64,000 bases of DNA from Bacillus cytotoxicus (lineage in GTDB: Bacteria; Bacillota; Bacilli; Bacillales; Bacillaceae_G). The DNA is taken from NCBI RefSeq assembly GCF_023715645.1, contig NZ_JAMBOP010000022.1, forward strand, positions 1 to 64,000. The letters are read 5' to 3'. Positions within the stretch are counted from its first letter, which is position 1. Each line of letters starts with the position of its first letter. This document shows positions 8,837 to 17,462 of the stretch, piece after piece. The translations under genes and the position numbers were made by a program. The notes under the pieces were generated by a model, which did no database searches, was not told where the DNA came from, and saw nothing but the letters and a program-made list of their open reading frames with translations.

Positions 8837-9363
8837 TTGCGCTTTGTCTTGGTCTGTGATGTTTTCTTTTTTTGAACTAAGGCATTCAACTTTTTTAAAT
8901 AATCATTTTCCATACGCAGACGTTCATTCTCTGCTTGTAGCGCTTCTATAGAACCTTCAAGAGGTACTTCGTTTTGTTTTAATTGTTGTAGCTTAGCTTT
9001 TTCATTGGTCATGGTTAGACGCCCCTTTTTCTTTGATTTTAGGGCATCTAATCCTTCTGTTTCATAAGTTATTTTCCATTTTCGTAGTGTTTCGTAAGAA
9101 GGAATATTAAAAAAAGCAGCTGTTTCTCTCAGAGATGTCCCATTTTCATTCATATAATGAATTACATCTAGTTTATACTCGAGAGAGTAAGTTGTATAGC
9201 GTCTTTCAAACGCCTTTTCCCCTAAAAATTCAAACCGTTTAATCCACTGATAAAGTTCTCTAGGATGAACTCCTATAGAATCAGCAATGGTTTTTCCACC
9301 TTCAGTACCTTCTAAATATCGTCTTACTGCTCGTATTTTATCTTTTGAAGAAAATTTAGCCAT
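8833..9363 (-). CDS. IS3-family OrfA, DNA-binding subunit
   Basis: The 176-aa protein has two helix-turn-helix segments (about 15-40 and 65-95, with GTSLRETAAFFNIPSYETLRKW). A C-terminal leucine/coiled-coil helix (LQAENERLRMENDYLKKL) dimerises IS3 transposases. ATG at 9363 is chosen; the frame extends to a TTG at 9381 that overlaps the GGAGG site itself. It supplies end recognition for the OrfAB transposase. Confidence 0.9.
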   Translation of the reverse strand: MAKFSSKDKIRAVRRYLEGTEGGKTIADSIGVHPRELYQWIKRFEFLGEKAFERRYTTYSLEYKLDVIHYMNENGTSLRETAAFFNIPSYETLRKWKITYETEGLDALKSKKKGRLTMTNEKAKLQQLKQNEVPLEGSIEALQAENERLRMENDYLKKLNALVQKKKTSQTKTKRK

Positions 9364-9443
9364 AAAAAAGTGCACCTCCAATTGTTAATTATGTGTCTAA
9401 CAATTGGGGTGCACTTCAGTTTAAGGAGACTTTTTTTCTATCT

Positions 9444-9725
9444 TTAACAGCAGCTTTCTCCGCCGTGGAAGACCAAACCTGCTTCTTCACCTTTGCCTTC
9501 GAAATCAAGAGTAAGTTTATTTACTGTATCTAAAACCTTTGTATCAATCGCGATTTCTAACCCATTAATTGTTTGTACAACATCTTCTTCTTCTGCCACA
9601 GCTAGCGACATTCCCCAGCTTGGTCCGCAACATCCTGCACCTTCAAATGAAAAGCGTAATGTTGATATACCATGTTCTTTCATAACTTCTTCAATATATG
9701 CTTTTGCCCCATCTGTAATTATCAT
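9444..9725 (-). CDS. HesB/IscA-like protein of the arsenic cluster
   Basis: The 93-aa protein has an IscA-like fold (AKAYIEEVMKEHG, then LRFSFEGAGCCGPS). CC occurs at 32-33 and again as the last two residues (GGESCC), close to the three-cysteine layout of A-type Fe-S carriers. AGAGGAG lies 8 bases before the ATG. It follows arsA by 27 bases in the operon. A-type homologues are common next to ars genes; binding of As(III) or Fe-S is inferred. The IS3 element begins 25 bases after its stop and may cut transcription to sigma-arsM. Confidence 0.8.
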   Translation of the reverse strand: MIITDGAKAYIEEVMKEHGISTLRFSFEGAGCCGPSWGMSLAVAEEEDVVQTINGLEIAIDTKVLDTVNKLTLDFEGKGEEAGLVFHGGESCC

Positions 9726-9752
9726 ATGATTTTCTCCTCTTTCTTTGTAATT

Positions 9753-11519
9753 TTACACTGTTAAGTGTTTTAAATTTTCATAGCCAACAATATCTTGTGG
9801 CTTCCAAGGAATCACTACATATCTTCCATTTGATCTTTTTTCAACCTCACGCATCCATTCTATTTCAGACATCGCTCTACCGTGTAAAATAGGATCTTGG
9901 GTATGCGTTGCATATAGGCTTTGATTAATGACCCACCAAGTTGGTGTAATGCTTGCACGTTTTAAATCCTCTTGCAGGCGACTTGCTTCAAATACAGGTG
10001 TAGCTTCTGCTAATGTGACAATCACAACTCCTGTTTCTTTCGGATTACGAAGACGTGGTAACAATTGCTGTACTGACACTGGTACTTCACCAGCCGAACG
10101 CTCGATTTCCTTATGATATGAATGTGCCGCATCAAGAAGTAATAATGTATGTCCTGTTGGTGCTGTGTCGATAACAACAATTTCATTACTTGCCTTTTCT
10201 ACAATATTGGCAAACGCACGAAAGATTGCAATTTCTTCTGTACAAGGAGATCGTAAATCCTCTTCTAAATATGCTAATCCTTCTTCATCTAACAACTCGC
10301 TTGATTGATTTAGAATCTCTTCTCGGTAATTTTCCACTTCGACTTTCGGATCAATACGACTTACAGATAAGTTTCCGTGTAAGGAGTCATGGTGCATAAC
10401 ATGATCTAAGTGAGCCGCTGGATCAGTAGTCGTTAAATGAACCTTGTGTCCCTTTTCTACTAAACCAACCGCAATCGTAGATGCGACCGTTGTTTTTCCC
10501 ACACCGCCTTTTCCCATCGTGAAAATCACACGTTGTCCCGTTTGGTGTATATTCTCAATCAACTCTTTTAAAGGTGTTGTTTTTATATCTTTCGCATCTA
10601 ATGTATCTACATTAGATGTAGCATTATCCATGAATAATTTGCGAAGATTTTCAATACCAGTGATATTAAATGATGCTAAAGGAACAGCATAAGTTGGAAT
10701 TTGTTTTAATTCATTTGGTGTTTGTTCTAATGCCTTTGTTTGTCTCTCATAAAAAGCTTGGGATACTTCATCCTCTTTCACATGATTTTGCATCATCCCA
10801 TTGATAAGTAGGACTTGGTTCTGCACCCCAATTTCCCCAAGTTCTTTTGAAGCCCTTGCTGCTTCTTGTAATGGAGATATGTCTGGACGTGTTACTAATA
10901 CCAATGTTGTTTGTTCCCCACTAGACAGTGTGACAACCGTTTCTTCATACAGCCTTTTCTTCTCACCTAATCCAGCCAGTGGACCAAGACAAGAAGCACC
11001 ATGTGTACTTTCTTCTAAGAAACCGTTCCATGCCGTTGGAAGTTGAAGAAGACGTAACGTATGTCCTGTTGGTGCTGTATCAAAAATAATATGATCGTAT
11101 TGTTTTGTTAGTTCTTTATTTGTTAGTAAAGATGAAAACTCATCAAATGCTGCAATTTCAACCGTACATGCTCCTGATAGTTGTTCTTCCATTTGATTAA
11201 TAACAGCTTCTGGAAGTTTCCCACGAAAAGGACCCACAACTCGGTCTTTATACTCACTCGCTGCTGTTTCAGGGTCTAAATTCGCTACGAATAAATTATT
11301 TACATGTGGAATTTCTACAGGATGATTCGTTAGTTCCATATTAAACACATCTTGTAAGTTCGAAGCTGGATCTGTACTTACAAGTAAAACACGCTTCCCT
11401 TTATCGGCTAATGTAACTGCCGTTGCACATGCAGTTGACGTTTTCCCCACACCGCCTTTTCCAGTAAAAAACAGAAATGGTGTAAATCCCATTGTCTGCG
11501 GAGTATATAAACGAGTCAT
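9753..11519 (-). CDS. arsA: Arsenite-stimulated ATPase ArsA (two-domain)
   Basis: The 588-aa protein contains two P-loop halves, each with GKGGVGKT (about residues 20-27 and again near 335) and DTAPTGHTL signal motifs. Metalloid-binding cysteines are in SGACTVEI (C118), GASCLGP (C177) and SPCTEE of the second half. It energises arsenite efflux together with a membrane pore and receives As(III) from ArsD. Here the pore is the ACR3 carrier, transcribed divergently. It is 20 bases downstream of arsD in the operon. Full length for the family. Confidence 0.95.
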   Translation of the reverse strand: MTRLYTPQTMGFTPFLFFTGKGGVGKTSTACATAVTLADKGKRVLLVSTDPASNLQDVFNMELTNHPVEIPHVNNLFVANLDPETAASEYKDRVVGPFRGKLPEAVINQMEEQLSGACTVEIAAFDEFSSLLTNKELTKQYDHIIFDTAPTGHTLRLLQLPTAWNGFLEESTHGASCLGPLAGLGEKKRLYEETVVTLSSGEQTTLVLVTRPDISPLQEAARASKELGEIGVQNQVLLINGMMQNHVKEDEVSQAFYERQTKALEQTPNELKQIPTYAVPLASFNITGIENLRKLFMDNATSNVDTLDAKDIKTTPLKELIENIHQTGQRVIFTMGKGGVGKTTVASTIAVGLVEKGHKVHLTTTDPAAHLDHVMHHDSLHGNLSVSRIDPKVEVENYREEILNQSSELLDEEGLAYLEEDLRSPCTEEIAIFRAFANIVEKASNEIVVIDTAPTGHTLLLLDAAHSYHKEIERSAGEVPVSVQQLLPRLRNPKETGVVIVTLAEATPVFEASRLQEDLKRASITPTWWVINQSLYATHTQDPILHGRAMSEIEWMREVEKRSNGRYVVIPWKPQDIVGYENLKHLTV

Positions 11520-11538
11520 GTTTATTCCTTCTTTCTCT

Positions 11539-11898
11539 TTACTTTTTCACGTTTAAACCTAAACGTACACGAGGTTTTTGACTTAACTCTTCTTCTGTTA
11601 GTCCTGTTAATACAACAAATTCATCATTTGATAAGTATTCTTTTTCTTTTACCACTTCACCATCAACAAGAGTAACAGGAAGCACTTCAGGACCTTTTTC
11701 CATTAATAATTTATTAATAATTTCAGTCGATACAAACGCATCTGGTTCACTTGCTAAGTTATAGCGTTTAATATCAAAACCCTTATTTTTCAAATTATTG
11801 ATAGCAACAGAAACACGAATTAATTCTGGATCTACACTTGGTCCACAAACCCCAGTTGAACAGCACATTGCTGGATCATAAATTTCAATTTTTTTCAT
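11539..11898 (-). CDS. arsD: Arsenic metallochaperone ArsD
   Basis: The 119-aa protein carries the signature C12, C13 and C18 (MCCSTGVCGPS), which bind As(III) and pass it to ArsA. It has a thioredoxin-like fold. The distal CC pairs of enterobacterial ArsD are absent, as in many Gram-positive versions. It sits between arsC and arsA. A 20-bp palindrome lies in the gap to arsC. Confidence 0.93.
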   Translation of the reverse strand: MKKIEIYDPAMCCSTGVCGPSVDPELIRVSVAINNLKNKGFDIKRYNLASEPDAFVSTEIINKLLMEKGPEVLPVTLVDGEVVKEKEYLSNDEFVVLTGLTEEELSQKPRVRLGLNVKK

Positions 11899-11923
11899 TT
11901 TTTCTTCCCCCTATATACAAGAA

Positions 11924-11943
11924 GCCGAGAACTAGTTCTCGGC
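11924..11943. repeat. Perfect 20-bp palindrome between arsC and arsD
   Basis: GCCGAGAACTAGTTCTCGGC is self-complementary with no loop. After it the minus strand reads TTCTTGT, too weak for a full terminator. It may act as a partial terminator or RNA processing/stability site that sets the ratio of arsRC to arsDA. Confidence 0.55.
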
Positions 11944-11954
11944 TATGTTTTTGA

Positions 11955-12356
11955 TTACTCACCTGTTTCTCCAAATTTCTTAATGCGTGTACCAATTTCA
12001 TCACGCACACGTTGAAACACTGACCAATCTTGTCCTGCTGGATCATCAAACCCCCAATGTTCATGTTTCACATGCGGAGGAATTGTTGGGCATACATCTC
12101 GCGCATGTCCACATAATGTCACAACAAGGTCTGCTTTATTTAAAATGTCGAGGTCGATTATATCTGAAGTTTGACCTGTAATATCAATATTCACTTCGTT
12201 CATTGCTTTAACTGCATTCGTGTTTACGCCATGTGCTTCAATTCCGGCAGAGTACACATTCCATGTATCTCCTAAATATGTTTTTCCAAATCCTTCAGCA
12301 ATTTGGCTACGGCAAGAGTTACCTGTACATAAGAAATAGATTGTTTTCTTTGTCAT
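11955..12356 (-). CDS. arsC: Arsenate reductase, thioredoxin-coupled type
   Basis: The 133-aa enzyme has the LCTGNSCRS loop (C10-X5-R16) of the low-molecular-weight phosphatase fold, and the redox cysteines C82 and C89 ([11 protein letters not shown]). It reduces As(V) to As(III), which is then exported by ACR3/ArsA. The length matches the B. subtilis and S. aureus enzymes. It follows arsR by 25 bases. Confidence 0.96.
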   Translation of the reverse strand: MTKKTIYFLCTGNSCRSQIAEGFGKTYLGDTWNVYSAGIEAHGVNTNAVKAMNEVNIDITGQTSDIIDLDILNKADLVVTLCGHARDVCPTIPPHVKHEHWGFDDPAGQDWSVFQRVRDEIGTRIKKFGETGE

Positions 12357-12381
12357 GTTTGTTCATCTCCTAATATCTCAG

Positions 12382-12711
12382 TTAGTCACAGCAGTTATCA
12401 TCACAAGTAGTTGCACCTTGAGGTAGGTCTACATAACGAATCATATCTTGAACCAATTCATAGTATTCACTTTCTATATTCATGGAGTAATAAATCCATT
12501 GTCCACGTCTTTCTTCCTTTACAAGCCCTGCATCTTTTAGCTTGCGTACATGCTGACTAATAGAAGGTTGACTCATTTTGAATATATCTACAAAGTTACA
12601 AACACAATATTCTTTTTCATATACCATTCGCATCATCGCTAATCGCGTTTTATCTCCTAGTAATTTCAGGATACTTGATACCTTTTCAATTTCTAATATT
12701 GTTTTTTGCAT
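12382..12711 (-). CDS. arsR: Arsenical-resistance repressor ArsR
   Basis: The 109-aa SmtB/ArsR winged helix has the inducer site C36-V-C38 at the start of the recognition region (EKEYCVCNFVD) and a SQPSISQHVRKL recognition helix. The tail adds three cysteines (TCDDNCCD), which may form an extra site. It heads the leftward operon and is divergent from acr3. Palindromes at 12741-12760 and 12815-12844 are its probable operators, with As(III) relieving repression. Confidence 0.95.
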   Translation of the reverse strand: MQKTILEIEKVSSILKLLGDKTRLAMMRMVYEKEYCVCNFVDIFKMSQPSISQHVRKLKDAGLVKEERRGQWIYYSMNIESEYYELVQDMIRYVDLPQGATTCDDNCCD

Positions 12712-12737
12712 ATCTCAACCTCCTTTTCTTCATCATA

Positions 12738-12766
12738 AGTATATAAGCATTCACTTATATGTTCAA
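12738..12766 (-). promoter_or_regulatory. Sigma-A promoter of the arsRCDA operon with operator
   Basis: The minus strand shows TTGAAC (12766-12761), a 17-base spacer and TATACT (12743-12738). The palindrome ATATAAG-cattca-CTTATAT (12741-12760) fills the spacer and overlaps the -10, a placement that would block polymerase when ArsR is bound. Confidence 0.7.
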
Positions 12767-12794
12767 CTAAAAAATACCTATTCATGCAAAACAC

Positions 12795-12844
12795 TTGAAA
12801 AACATATAATCAAACGCTTATATAATCGTATACTTATATAAGCG
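12795..12844 (+). promoter_or_regulatory. acr3 promoter and 30-bp ArsR-type palindrome
   Basis: TTGAAA (12795-12800) is followed after 17 bases by TTATAT (12818-12823), a plausible -10. Overlapping it is the palindrome CGCTTATAT...ATATAAGCG (12815-12844). Its half-sites match those of the arsR-side operator, so one repressor probably controls both directions. Confidence 0.65.
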
Positions 12845-12875
12845 AACAACAATATGTTTCAAGGAGGAGAATAAA

Positions 12876-13928
12876 GTGGGGAAAGTCAGTAAGAACTTAT
12901 CTTTTCTAGATCGTTATTTAACGTTGTGGATTTTCCTAGCTATGGCATTAGGTGTGTTAATTGGCTATGTATCACCAAATTTTGTTAATCACCTAAATTC
13001 TTTACAAGTAGGAACAACGTCTATTCCCATTGCCATTGGACTCATTATCATGATGTATCCACCACTAGCAAAAGTTCGCTACGAGGAAATGTGGCGCGTA
13101 TTTAAAGACTGGAAAGTGCTATTATTATCTTTATTTCAAAACTGGGTCATCGGACCAATTTTAATGTTCGTATTAGCAATTACATTCTTACAAGACTATC
13201 CAGAATATATGGTTGGTTTAATCATGATTGGTTTAGCACGTTGCATTGCCATGGTTATTGTTTGGAATGATCTCGCACAAGGTGACCGTGAATACACTGC
13301 AGGTCTTGTTGCCTTTAACTCTATTTTTCAAATTTTACTGTACTCTGTATACACATATGTATTCGTCACAGTATTACCGAAATGGTTAGGTATGGAAAGC
13401 TTTGTTGTAGATATTTCAATGGGAGAAATTGCAAAAAGTGTTGGTATTTACTTAGGAATTCCCTTTGTTGCCGGAATGTTAACACGACTTATTTTTGTAA
13501 AAATCAAAGGACGCGAATGGTATGAGTCAACAATCGTTCCTCGTATTAGTCCATTAACGTTAATTGCATTACTTTTTACAATCATTGTGATGTTTTCTAT
13601 TAAAGGAGAGATGATTGTTCAGCTACCAATGGATGTTGTACGAATTGCAATTCCATTACTTATCTATTTTATCTTCATGTTCTTTGTTTCATTTTTCTTA
13701 TCTAAGAAGCTTGGAACAAGTTATCCAGTTGCAACTTCCTTATCTTTCACAGCAGCAAGTAACAATTTTGAATTAGCTATCGCTGTTGCTGTTGGGGTAT
13801 TCGGGATTCATTCGGGCGCAGCTTTTGCCGCTGTTATTGGACCGTTAGTAGAGGTTCCGGTTTTAATCGCACTTGTTAATGTTGCATTAAAACTTCAAAA
13901 GAAATTTTCAAATATAAAATCTGTTTAA
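12876..13928 (+). CDS. acr3: Arsenite efflux transporter ACR3
   Basis: The 350-aa membrane carrier has ten predicted helices. It contains the essential cysteine motif [13 protein letters not shown] (C123) and a conserved Glu in [13 protein letters not shown] near residue 326. It expels As(III) using the proton gradient, with or without ArsA. The GTG start has AAGGAGG 8 bases upstream. It is divergent from arsR and ends at the hairpin at 13959-13992. A decayed copy of its last 180 bases occurs at 17283-17459. Confidence 0.95.
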   Translation: MGKVSKNLSFLDRYLTLWIFLAMALGVLIGYVSPNFVNHLNSLQVGTTSIPIAIGLIIMMYPPLAKVRYEEMWRVFKDWKVLLLSLFQNWVIGPILMFVLAITFLQDYPEYMVGLIMIGLARCIAMVIVWNDLAQGDREYTAGLVAFNSIFQILLYSVYTYVFVTVLPKWLGMESFVVDISMGEIAKSVGIYLGIPFVAGMLTRLIFVKIKGREWYESTIVPRISPLTLIALLFTIIVMFSIKGEMIVQLPMDVVRIAIPLLIYFIFMFFVSFFLSKKLGTSYPVATSLSFTAASNNFELAIAVAVGVFGIHSGAAFAAVIGPLVEVPVLIALVNVALKLQKKFSNIKSV

Positions 13929-13958
13929 TTACATGTATTCCTTCAAACAGATACCAAT

Positions 13959-13992
13959 GAAATAGCCCTCGAAATATCGAGGGCTATTTCAA
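13959..13992 (+). terminator. Terminator of acr3
   Basis: GAAATAGCCCTCG pairs with CGAGGGCTATTTC around a 6-base loop and is followed by AATT-rich DNA. Confidence 0.75.
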
Positions 13993-14001
13993 TTATCTAA
14001 A

Positions 14002-14057
14002 AGATTATATTAACTCCCTTATGTAACAAACATCATATGAAGAAGTTAATATAATCT
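14002..14057. repeat. Long inverted repeat at the island side of acr3
   Basis: AGATTATATTAACT (14002-14015) is repeated exactly inverted as AGTTAATATAATCT (14044-14057) with 28 bases between. There are no T runs, so a terminator is unlikely. It sits at the junction between the ars and Hachiman modules and might mark a recombination or protein-binding site. Confidence 0.6.
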
Positions 14058-14076
14058 AACTTGGATATTTTAAATA

Positions 14077-14105
14077 AAAACAGCCTCTTAAATTATAGGC
14101 TGTTT
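14077..14105 (-). terminator. Terminator of hamAB
   Basis: On the minus strand AAACAGCCT and AGGCTGTTT pair around a 12-base loop, followed by TTATTT. Confidence 0.65.
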
Positions 14106-14113
14106 CTTATCAA

Positions 14114-16264
14114 TTAATTTCTCACAAAATCCTTTAATATTTTACTTTCAAATGCGTCTAATGGAAGGGAATCAATATCCAATTTCTTAATTTTCTTAAT
14201 TACCTCGTCCAAGTCTTCTTCCTCTTCGAGTTTTTTCAAATGCAAGTAAGGTTCTAACTGTTTTAAAAGCGAAATAGGTAATCCAAACTCTTGTAATGAC
14301 GATAAAACTGGTGTACAAAACGCTGATTCAATTTGCGAAGCATAAAACTTATAGTCGCCACATGTTTTTCCATTTTTCATAAATATAGATTCCTGAATTT
14401 GTTGTAACCCTAGAAGTAATTTAGGCAATCGAAATTCAAACCAATTTCGACTTATTTTCGTCGCCTTTTGAACAGCCTGATCCACAGTTTTAACCTTATC
14501 ATCATTATCCAAAAAGAATTTAATATATCTAGCCATATTGGATTGGACTTTTACATAGTTATGTACATAATAAGCAAGTTGTTTACCACTATAAACAAAA
14601 TCTTTACTATTTTTAAAACGCAGATAATCATAGATTAATATACAACAGGTTTCCAATTGTTTATAGGAAGGATAATTGGTCCAATTTAGGTTTTCATGAT
14701 AGGACTCTAGATTATTTTGTATCAATTCCGCTAACGCTACTTGCCCCTTCACAGGGATATTGTTATTTTTCTTTATGATTCCAACATCCAATACATCTTG
14801 TTCCGTATAAGGTTTGAGTTTATCTTTAGAAGAATCTTTCAAATCCTCATCTGCAATCTGAATCAAAATTTCGTCTGATGCATTATCTTGGGTATACCAA
14901 GGAATATCTACACTTTCATCTGTAGCATCAGGAAGGCTATAAAATGAATAAACCTTGCCTAGAAAATGTTGAGTCATCCTACCAGCTCTTCCACGAATAT
15001 TACGATAATCAAAATAAGAAATCCGATTAGTCCCTTTTCTATCCTCAAAAACAATTACATTCTTAGCAGTTGTATTTATTCCCTCGATCAATGTACTTGT
15101 ACAAAAAAGGTATTTTATTGTCCCTTTGTTAAACTCCTCTACAATATATCTGCCCAAATGTCTAGGCATAGACCCATGGTGAAAAGCAATCCCATATGAT
15201 AACGCCTCGATTAATAGCCACTCAGGATGAATATTTTTCGCAATCCAATTTATCGCATCAATATGGTAATCATTTTTGTACAAGTGTTCTTTGTTTTTCA
15301 ATAAGAAATCCCTTACATTTTTTTCAGCGCTTTGTGGTGATTTACAATAAATCATTGTTGGCTCATGAAGAGTGCGAAGTAATTCTGCGAGTTGTTCTAA
15401 TTCTTGATTATTTTTACGTTGAATAAATATTTCATCGCAAGCTACAGTAGCATAATTAGAAGGAATAAATTCACAGTTATATTCCTTCTCAAATCCATTT
15501 GGGATTGAAGATATATTAGGACCCAGTAAATAAAAATTTCTCGTAGACTTAATTAACCTATAAAACGCATGATTTAATACATTCAATCTTTCATCTTCAC
15601 TCTTCGAACTATCTAATTTATAAAATTCATCAATTATAAAAAAGTCTATGTCAGGAATGCTTTCTATTTCTAAGAGTCTTTCCGGGGTTAAAATAAAAAT
15701 ATTTTTATTTCCCAAGCCTTGTTTTGAAGAAAAAATCAACTTATATTCCTCTGTATATTTTATTAATTTCAACCTAGTTTCATCAATCAAAGCTAATGTC
15801 GGTAAAATAATTACAATGTTTGCGTACATTTTTGATGCAACAACTTCTTCAATAAGTAAGCTTTTTCCGAAACTAGTCGGTGCGCTTAAAATTACACTTT
15901 GCTGATTTGAAATAGCATCATATACTTCCGCTTGCTTTCGATGCATTACAATATCAGGAATATTTTCAGAACGATAAAATTCATAGTGTAATAGAGTCTT
16001 AGTCGAAACGTCATAATCATGAATTGGTAAATAAGGAAAATAACCCATTTGTTCAATATAATCAGTTAAAATCGAATGTATTTCACTAGGTAAATCATTC
16101 TTCCTGTCCAGCATTCGAAGTAAAATATCTCTTCCTTCACTTTCAGATTTTTCATCTTGCAACACACGATTTATCCAAGTAAATATAGAAAAGCATTGTT
16201 CAGTAGAAAGTTTCTCATTTGCAATTAATGTCTTTATATAATTATAATCCATATCTTTAATCAT
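14114..16264 (-). CDS. hamB: Hachiman defence helicase HamB
   Basis: The 716-aa superfamily 2 helicase has Walker A SAPTSFGKS (about 128-136), a DEFY motif II (about 212-215) and a GRAGR motif VI. With HamA it forms the Hachiman anti-phage complex; the helicase senses or unwinds DNA and licenses HamA nuclease activity. ATG at 16264 is chosen because ATGA overlaps the hamA stop, implying coupled translation. A GTG at 16276 is possible. The C-terminal half is alpha-rich. Assignment rests on helicase motifs plus the DUF1837 partner. Confidence 0.85.
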   Translation of the reverse strand: MIKDMDYNYIKTLIANEKLSTEQCFSIFTWINRVLQDEKSESEGRDILLRMLDRKNDLPSEIHSILTDYIEQMGYFPYLPIHDYDVSTKTLLHYEFYRSENIPDIVMHRKQAEVYDAISNQQSVILSAPTSFGKSLLIEEVVASKMYANIVIILPTLALIDETRLKLIKYTEEYKLIFSSKQGLGNKNIFILTPERLLEIESIPDIDFFIIDEFYKLDSSKSEDERLNVLNHAFYRLIKSTRNFYLLGPNISSIPNGFEKEYNCEFIPSNYATVACDEIFIQRKNNQELEQLAELLRTLHEPTMIYCKSPQSAEKNVRDFLLKNKEHLYKNDYHIDAINWIAKNIHPEWLLIEALSYGIAFHHGSMPRHLGRYIVEEFNKGTIKYLFCTSTLIEGINTTAKNVIVFEDRKGTNRISYFDYRNIRGRAGRMTQHFLGKVYSFYSLPDATDESVDIPWYTQDNASDEILIQIADEDLKDSSKDKLKPYTEQDVLDVGIIKKNNNIPVKGQVALAELIQNNLESYHENLNWTNYPSYKQLETCCILIYDYLRFKNSKDFVYSGKQLAYYVHNYVKVQSNMARYIKFFLDNDDKVKTVDQAVQKATKISRNWFEFRLPKLLLGLQQIQESIFMKNGKTCGDYKFYASQIESAFCTPVLSSLQEFGLPISLLKQLEPYLHLKKLEEEEDLDEVIKKIKKLDIDSLPLDAFESKILKDFVRN

Positions 16265-17112
16265 ATCTGCTGCCACACCTCTAATTTTTTATGCAACAAT
16301 TCGACTAAGCGTTTTTTTTGTTCAAAAGGAATTAATATTAAAATCACATCAATATTTTTAGGTAATTCATTACTCCTAAATGTATCGTGGTACTTATTAA
16401 GTTCTTCAATTAATTGCATCTGATATTCTTCACTAACTTCTTTATACGAACTGACCACTTTACTATCATACGTTAACAAAACAGGGATTCTAATTTTTTT
16501 AAAAATCTTGTCCAAGCTGGTTCTTCCATCAATCAACATTTTCATTTTTTCAGCATGTTCCCAAGAATCATCTATTTTATTAGAAATAAATAAAAACTCA
16601 TTCCGTAAGTAATCTTTATCCACGTGCGCTTGAAGTTCAGGGACAACATCTCTAATTGCACCACTAATACTTTGATAGAATTTAACCTCACCTAACCAAA
16701 GCTCTAAATCATTTTCTTGATCTACAATATGTACAGCATCGAAACCTTTTACTGTTTCATTCGGTCCATCCTTATAATACATTTTAGAAATAGCAGGAAC
16801 AGTATTAAAATAATCTCTCATAACAATATGAAGTAAGATCTCCCCATATTCTCCACGACTACGGTATTTATCAGTAGCATAAACTGCTTTAGCTGCATTT
16901 CTCATTTTTCTCTGCGCATTTATTGGTGTAAATGTCGATAGCTCACTATGTGGCAGAGAAAAATCTACTAAAGCTGAAAATATAAGCTCTACAAGAGCAT
17001 CATATCTATACTCTCCTATTTCATAGCCTACAGAAAACCCACGAAAATGGGTCTCTTCGATGTATTCTTCAAATATAAAACTCGATTCAAATACCGGTGT
17101 AGAACTTGACAT
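16261..17112 (-). CDS. hamA: Hachiman defence nuclease HamA (DUF1837)
   Basis: The 283-aa protein has the DUF1837 nuclease core: GEYGEILLHI (Glu 88/91), KGFDAVHI (Asp 125) and LGEVKFY (E142-x-K144), the arrangement of a PD-(D/E)XK enzyme. In Hachiman it is the effector that degrades DNA on infection. ATG at 17112 is chosen because GGAGG lies 6 bases upstream. It is the first gene of a two-gene operon with hamB. The operon is opposite in direction to acr3. Confidence 0.85.
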   Translation of the reverse strand: MSSSTPVFESSFIFEEYIEETHFRGFSVGYEIGEYRYDALVELIFSALVDFSLPHSELSTFTPINAQRKMRNAAKAVYATDKYRSRGEYGEILLHIVMRDYFNTVPAISKMYYKDGPNETVKGFDAVHIVDQENDLELWLGEVKFYQSISGAIRDVVPELQAHVDKDYLRNEFLFISNKIDDSWEHAEKMKMLIDGRTSLDKIFKKIRIPVLLTYDSKVVSSYKEVSEEYQMQLIEELNKYHDTFRSNELPKNIDVILILIPFEQKKRLVELLHKKLEVWQQI

Positions 17113-17282
17113 ATTATTCCTCCAGTAAATTATCATATAAAAAATAATATAATATGTCCTATAAACACTTTGTCATCATTACTGTTTTCTGACATATCAT
17201 GTTGAATTCTAATTATAATATTACCATATTTTCACTTAACATATATTCACAAATCAGAAAATCAAATTAAAGTCCTCATCAT

Positions 17283-17459
17283 TTACAGCTACCAGTAACA
17301 ACTTTGAACTAGCCATCGCTGTTGCAGCGGAAATGTCGGATATTCATTCTGGACAGCCTTCGCAACAGTTATCGGTTCACTGGTAAAAGTTCCGATTTTA
17401 ATCGGGCTCGTCAATGTTGCATTGAAATTATAAAAGAAATTTTCAAATAACACTCTTTA
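17283..17459 (+). pseudogene. Decayed 3' fragment of a second acr3 gene
   Basis: The sequence closely follows acr3 13748-13928: both encode [11 protein letters not shown] near the start and end with GAAATTTTCAAAT. Small deletions break the frame after about 20 codons, and a premature TAA precedes the original end. Many third-position changes show that it is not a recent duplicate. It comes with its own hairpin at 17463-17503. Intact acr3 and this piece bracket the Hachiman operon. Confidence 0.85.
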
Positions 17460-17462
17460 AAT

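Larger units (their letters stand above)
7963..9418 (-). mobile_element. Complete IS3-family (IS150-group) insertion sequence
   Basis: The element is 1456 bp. Its ends are TGAACTGGACCCAAAAAGTT and, on the other strand, TGAAGTGCACCCCAATTGTT: imperfect inverted repeats starting TGAA. Flanking GTTT (7959-7962 and 9419-9422) is a 4-bp target duplication. Two frames overlap, with an A AAA AAG slippery site at 8866-8872 for -1 frameshifting. Joining the flanks at the duplication gives ...cctcGTTTaaggag..., the presumed original operon. The insertion lies between the HesB-like gene and the sigma gene. Confidence 0.93.

Noticed and set aside
14114-17112. Possible restriction-modification or ordinary DNA repair helicase pair
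   Set aside because: No methyltransferase is present, and the DUF1837 nuclease plus coupled SF2 helicase is specific to Hachiman.
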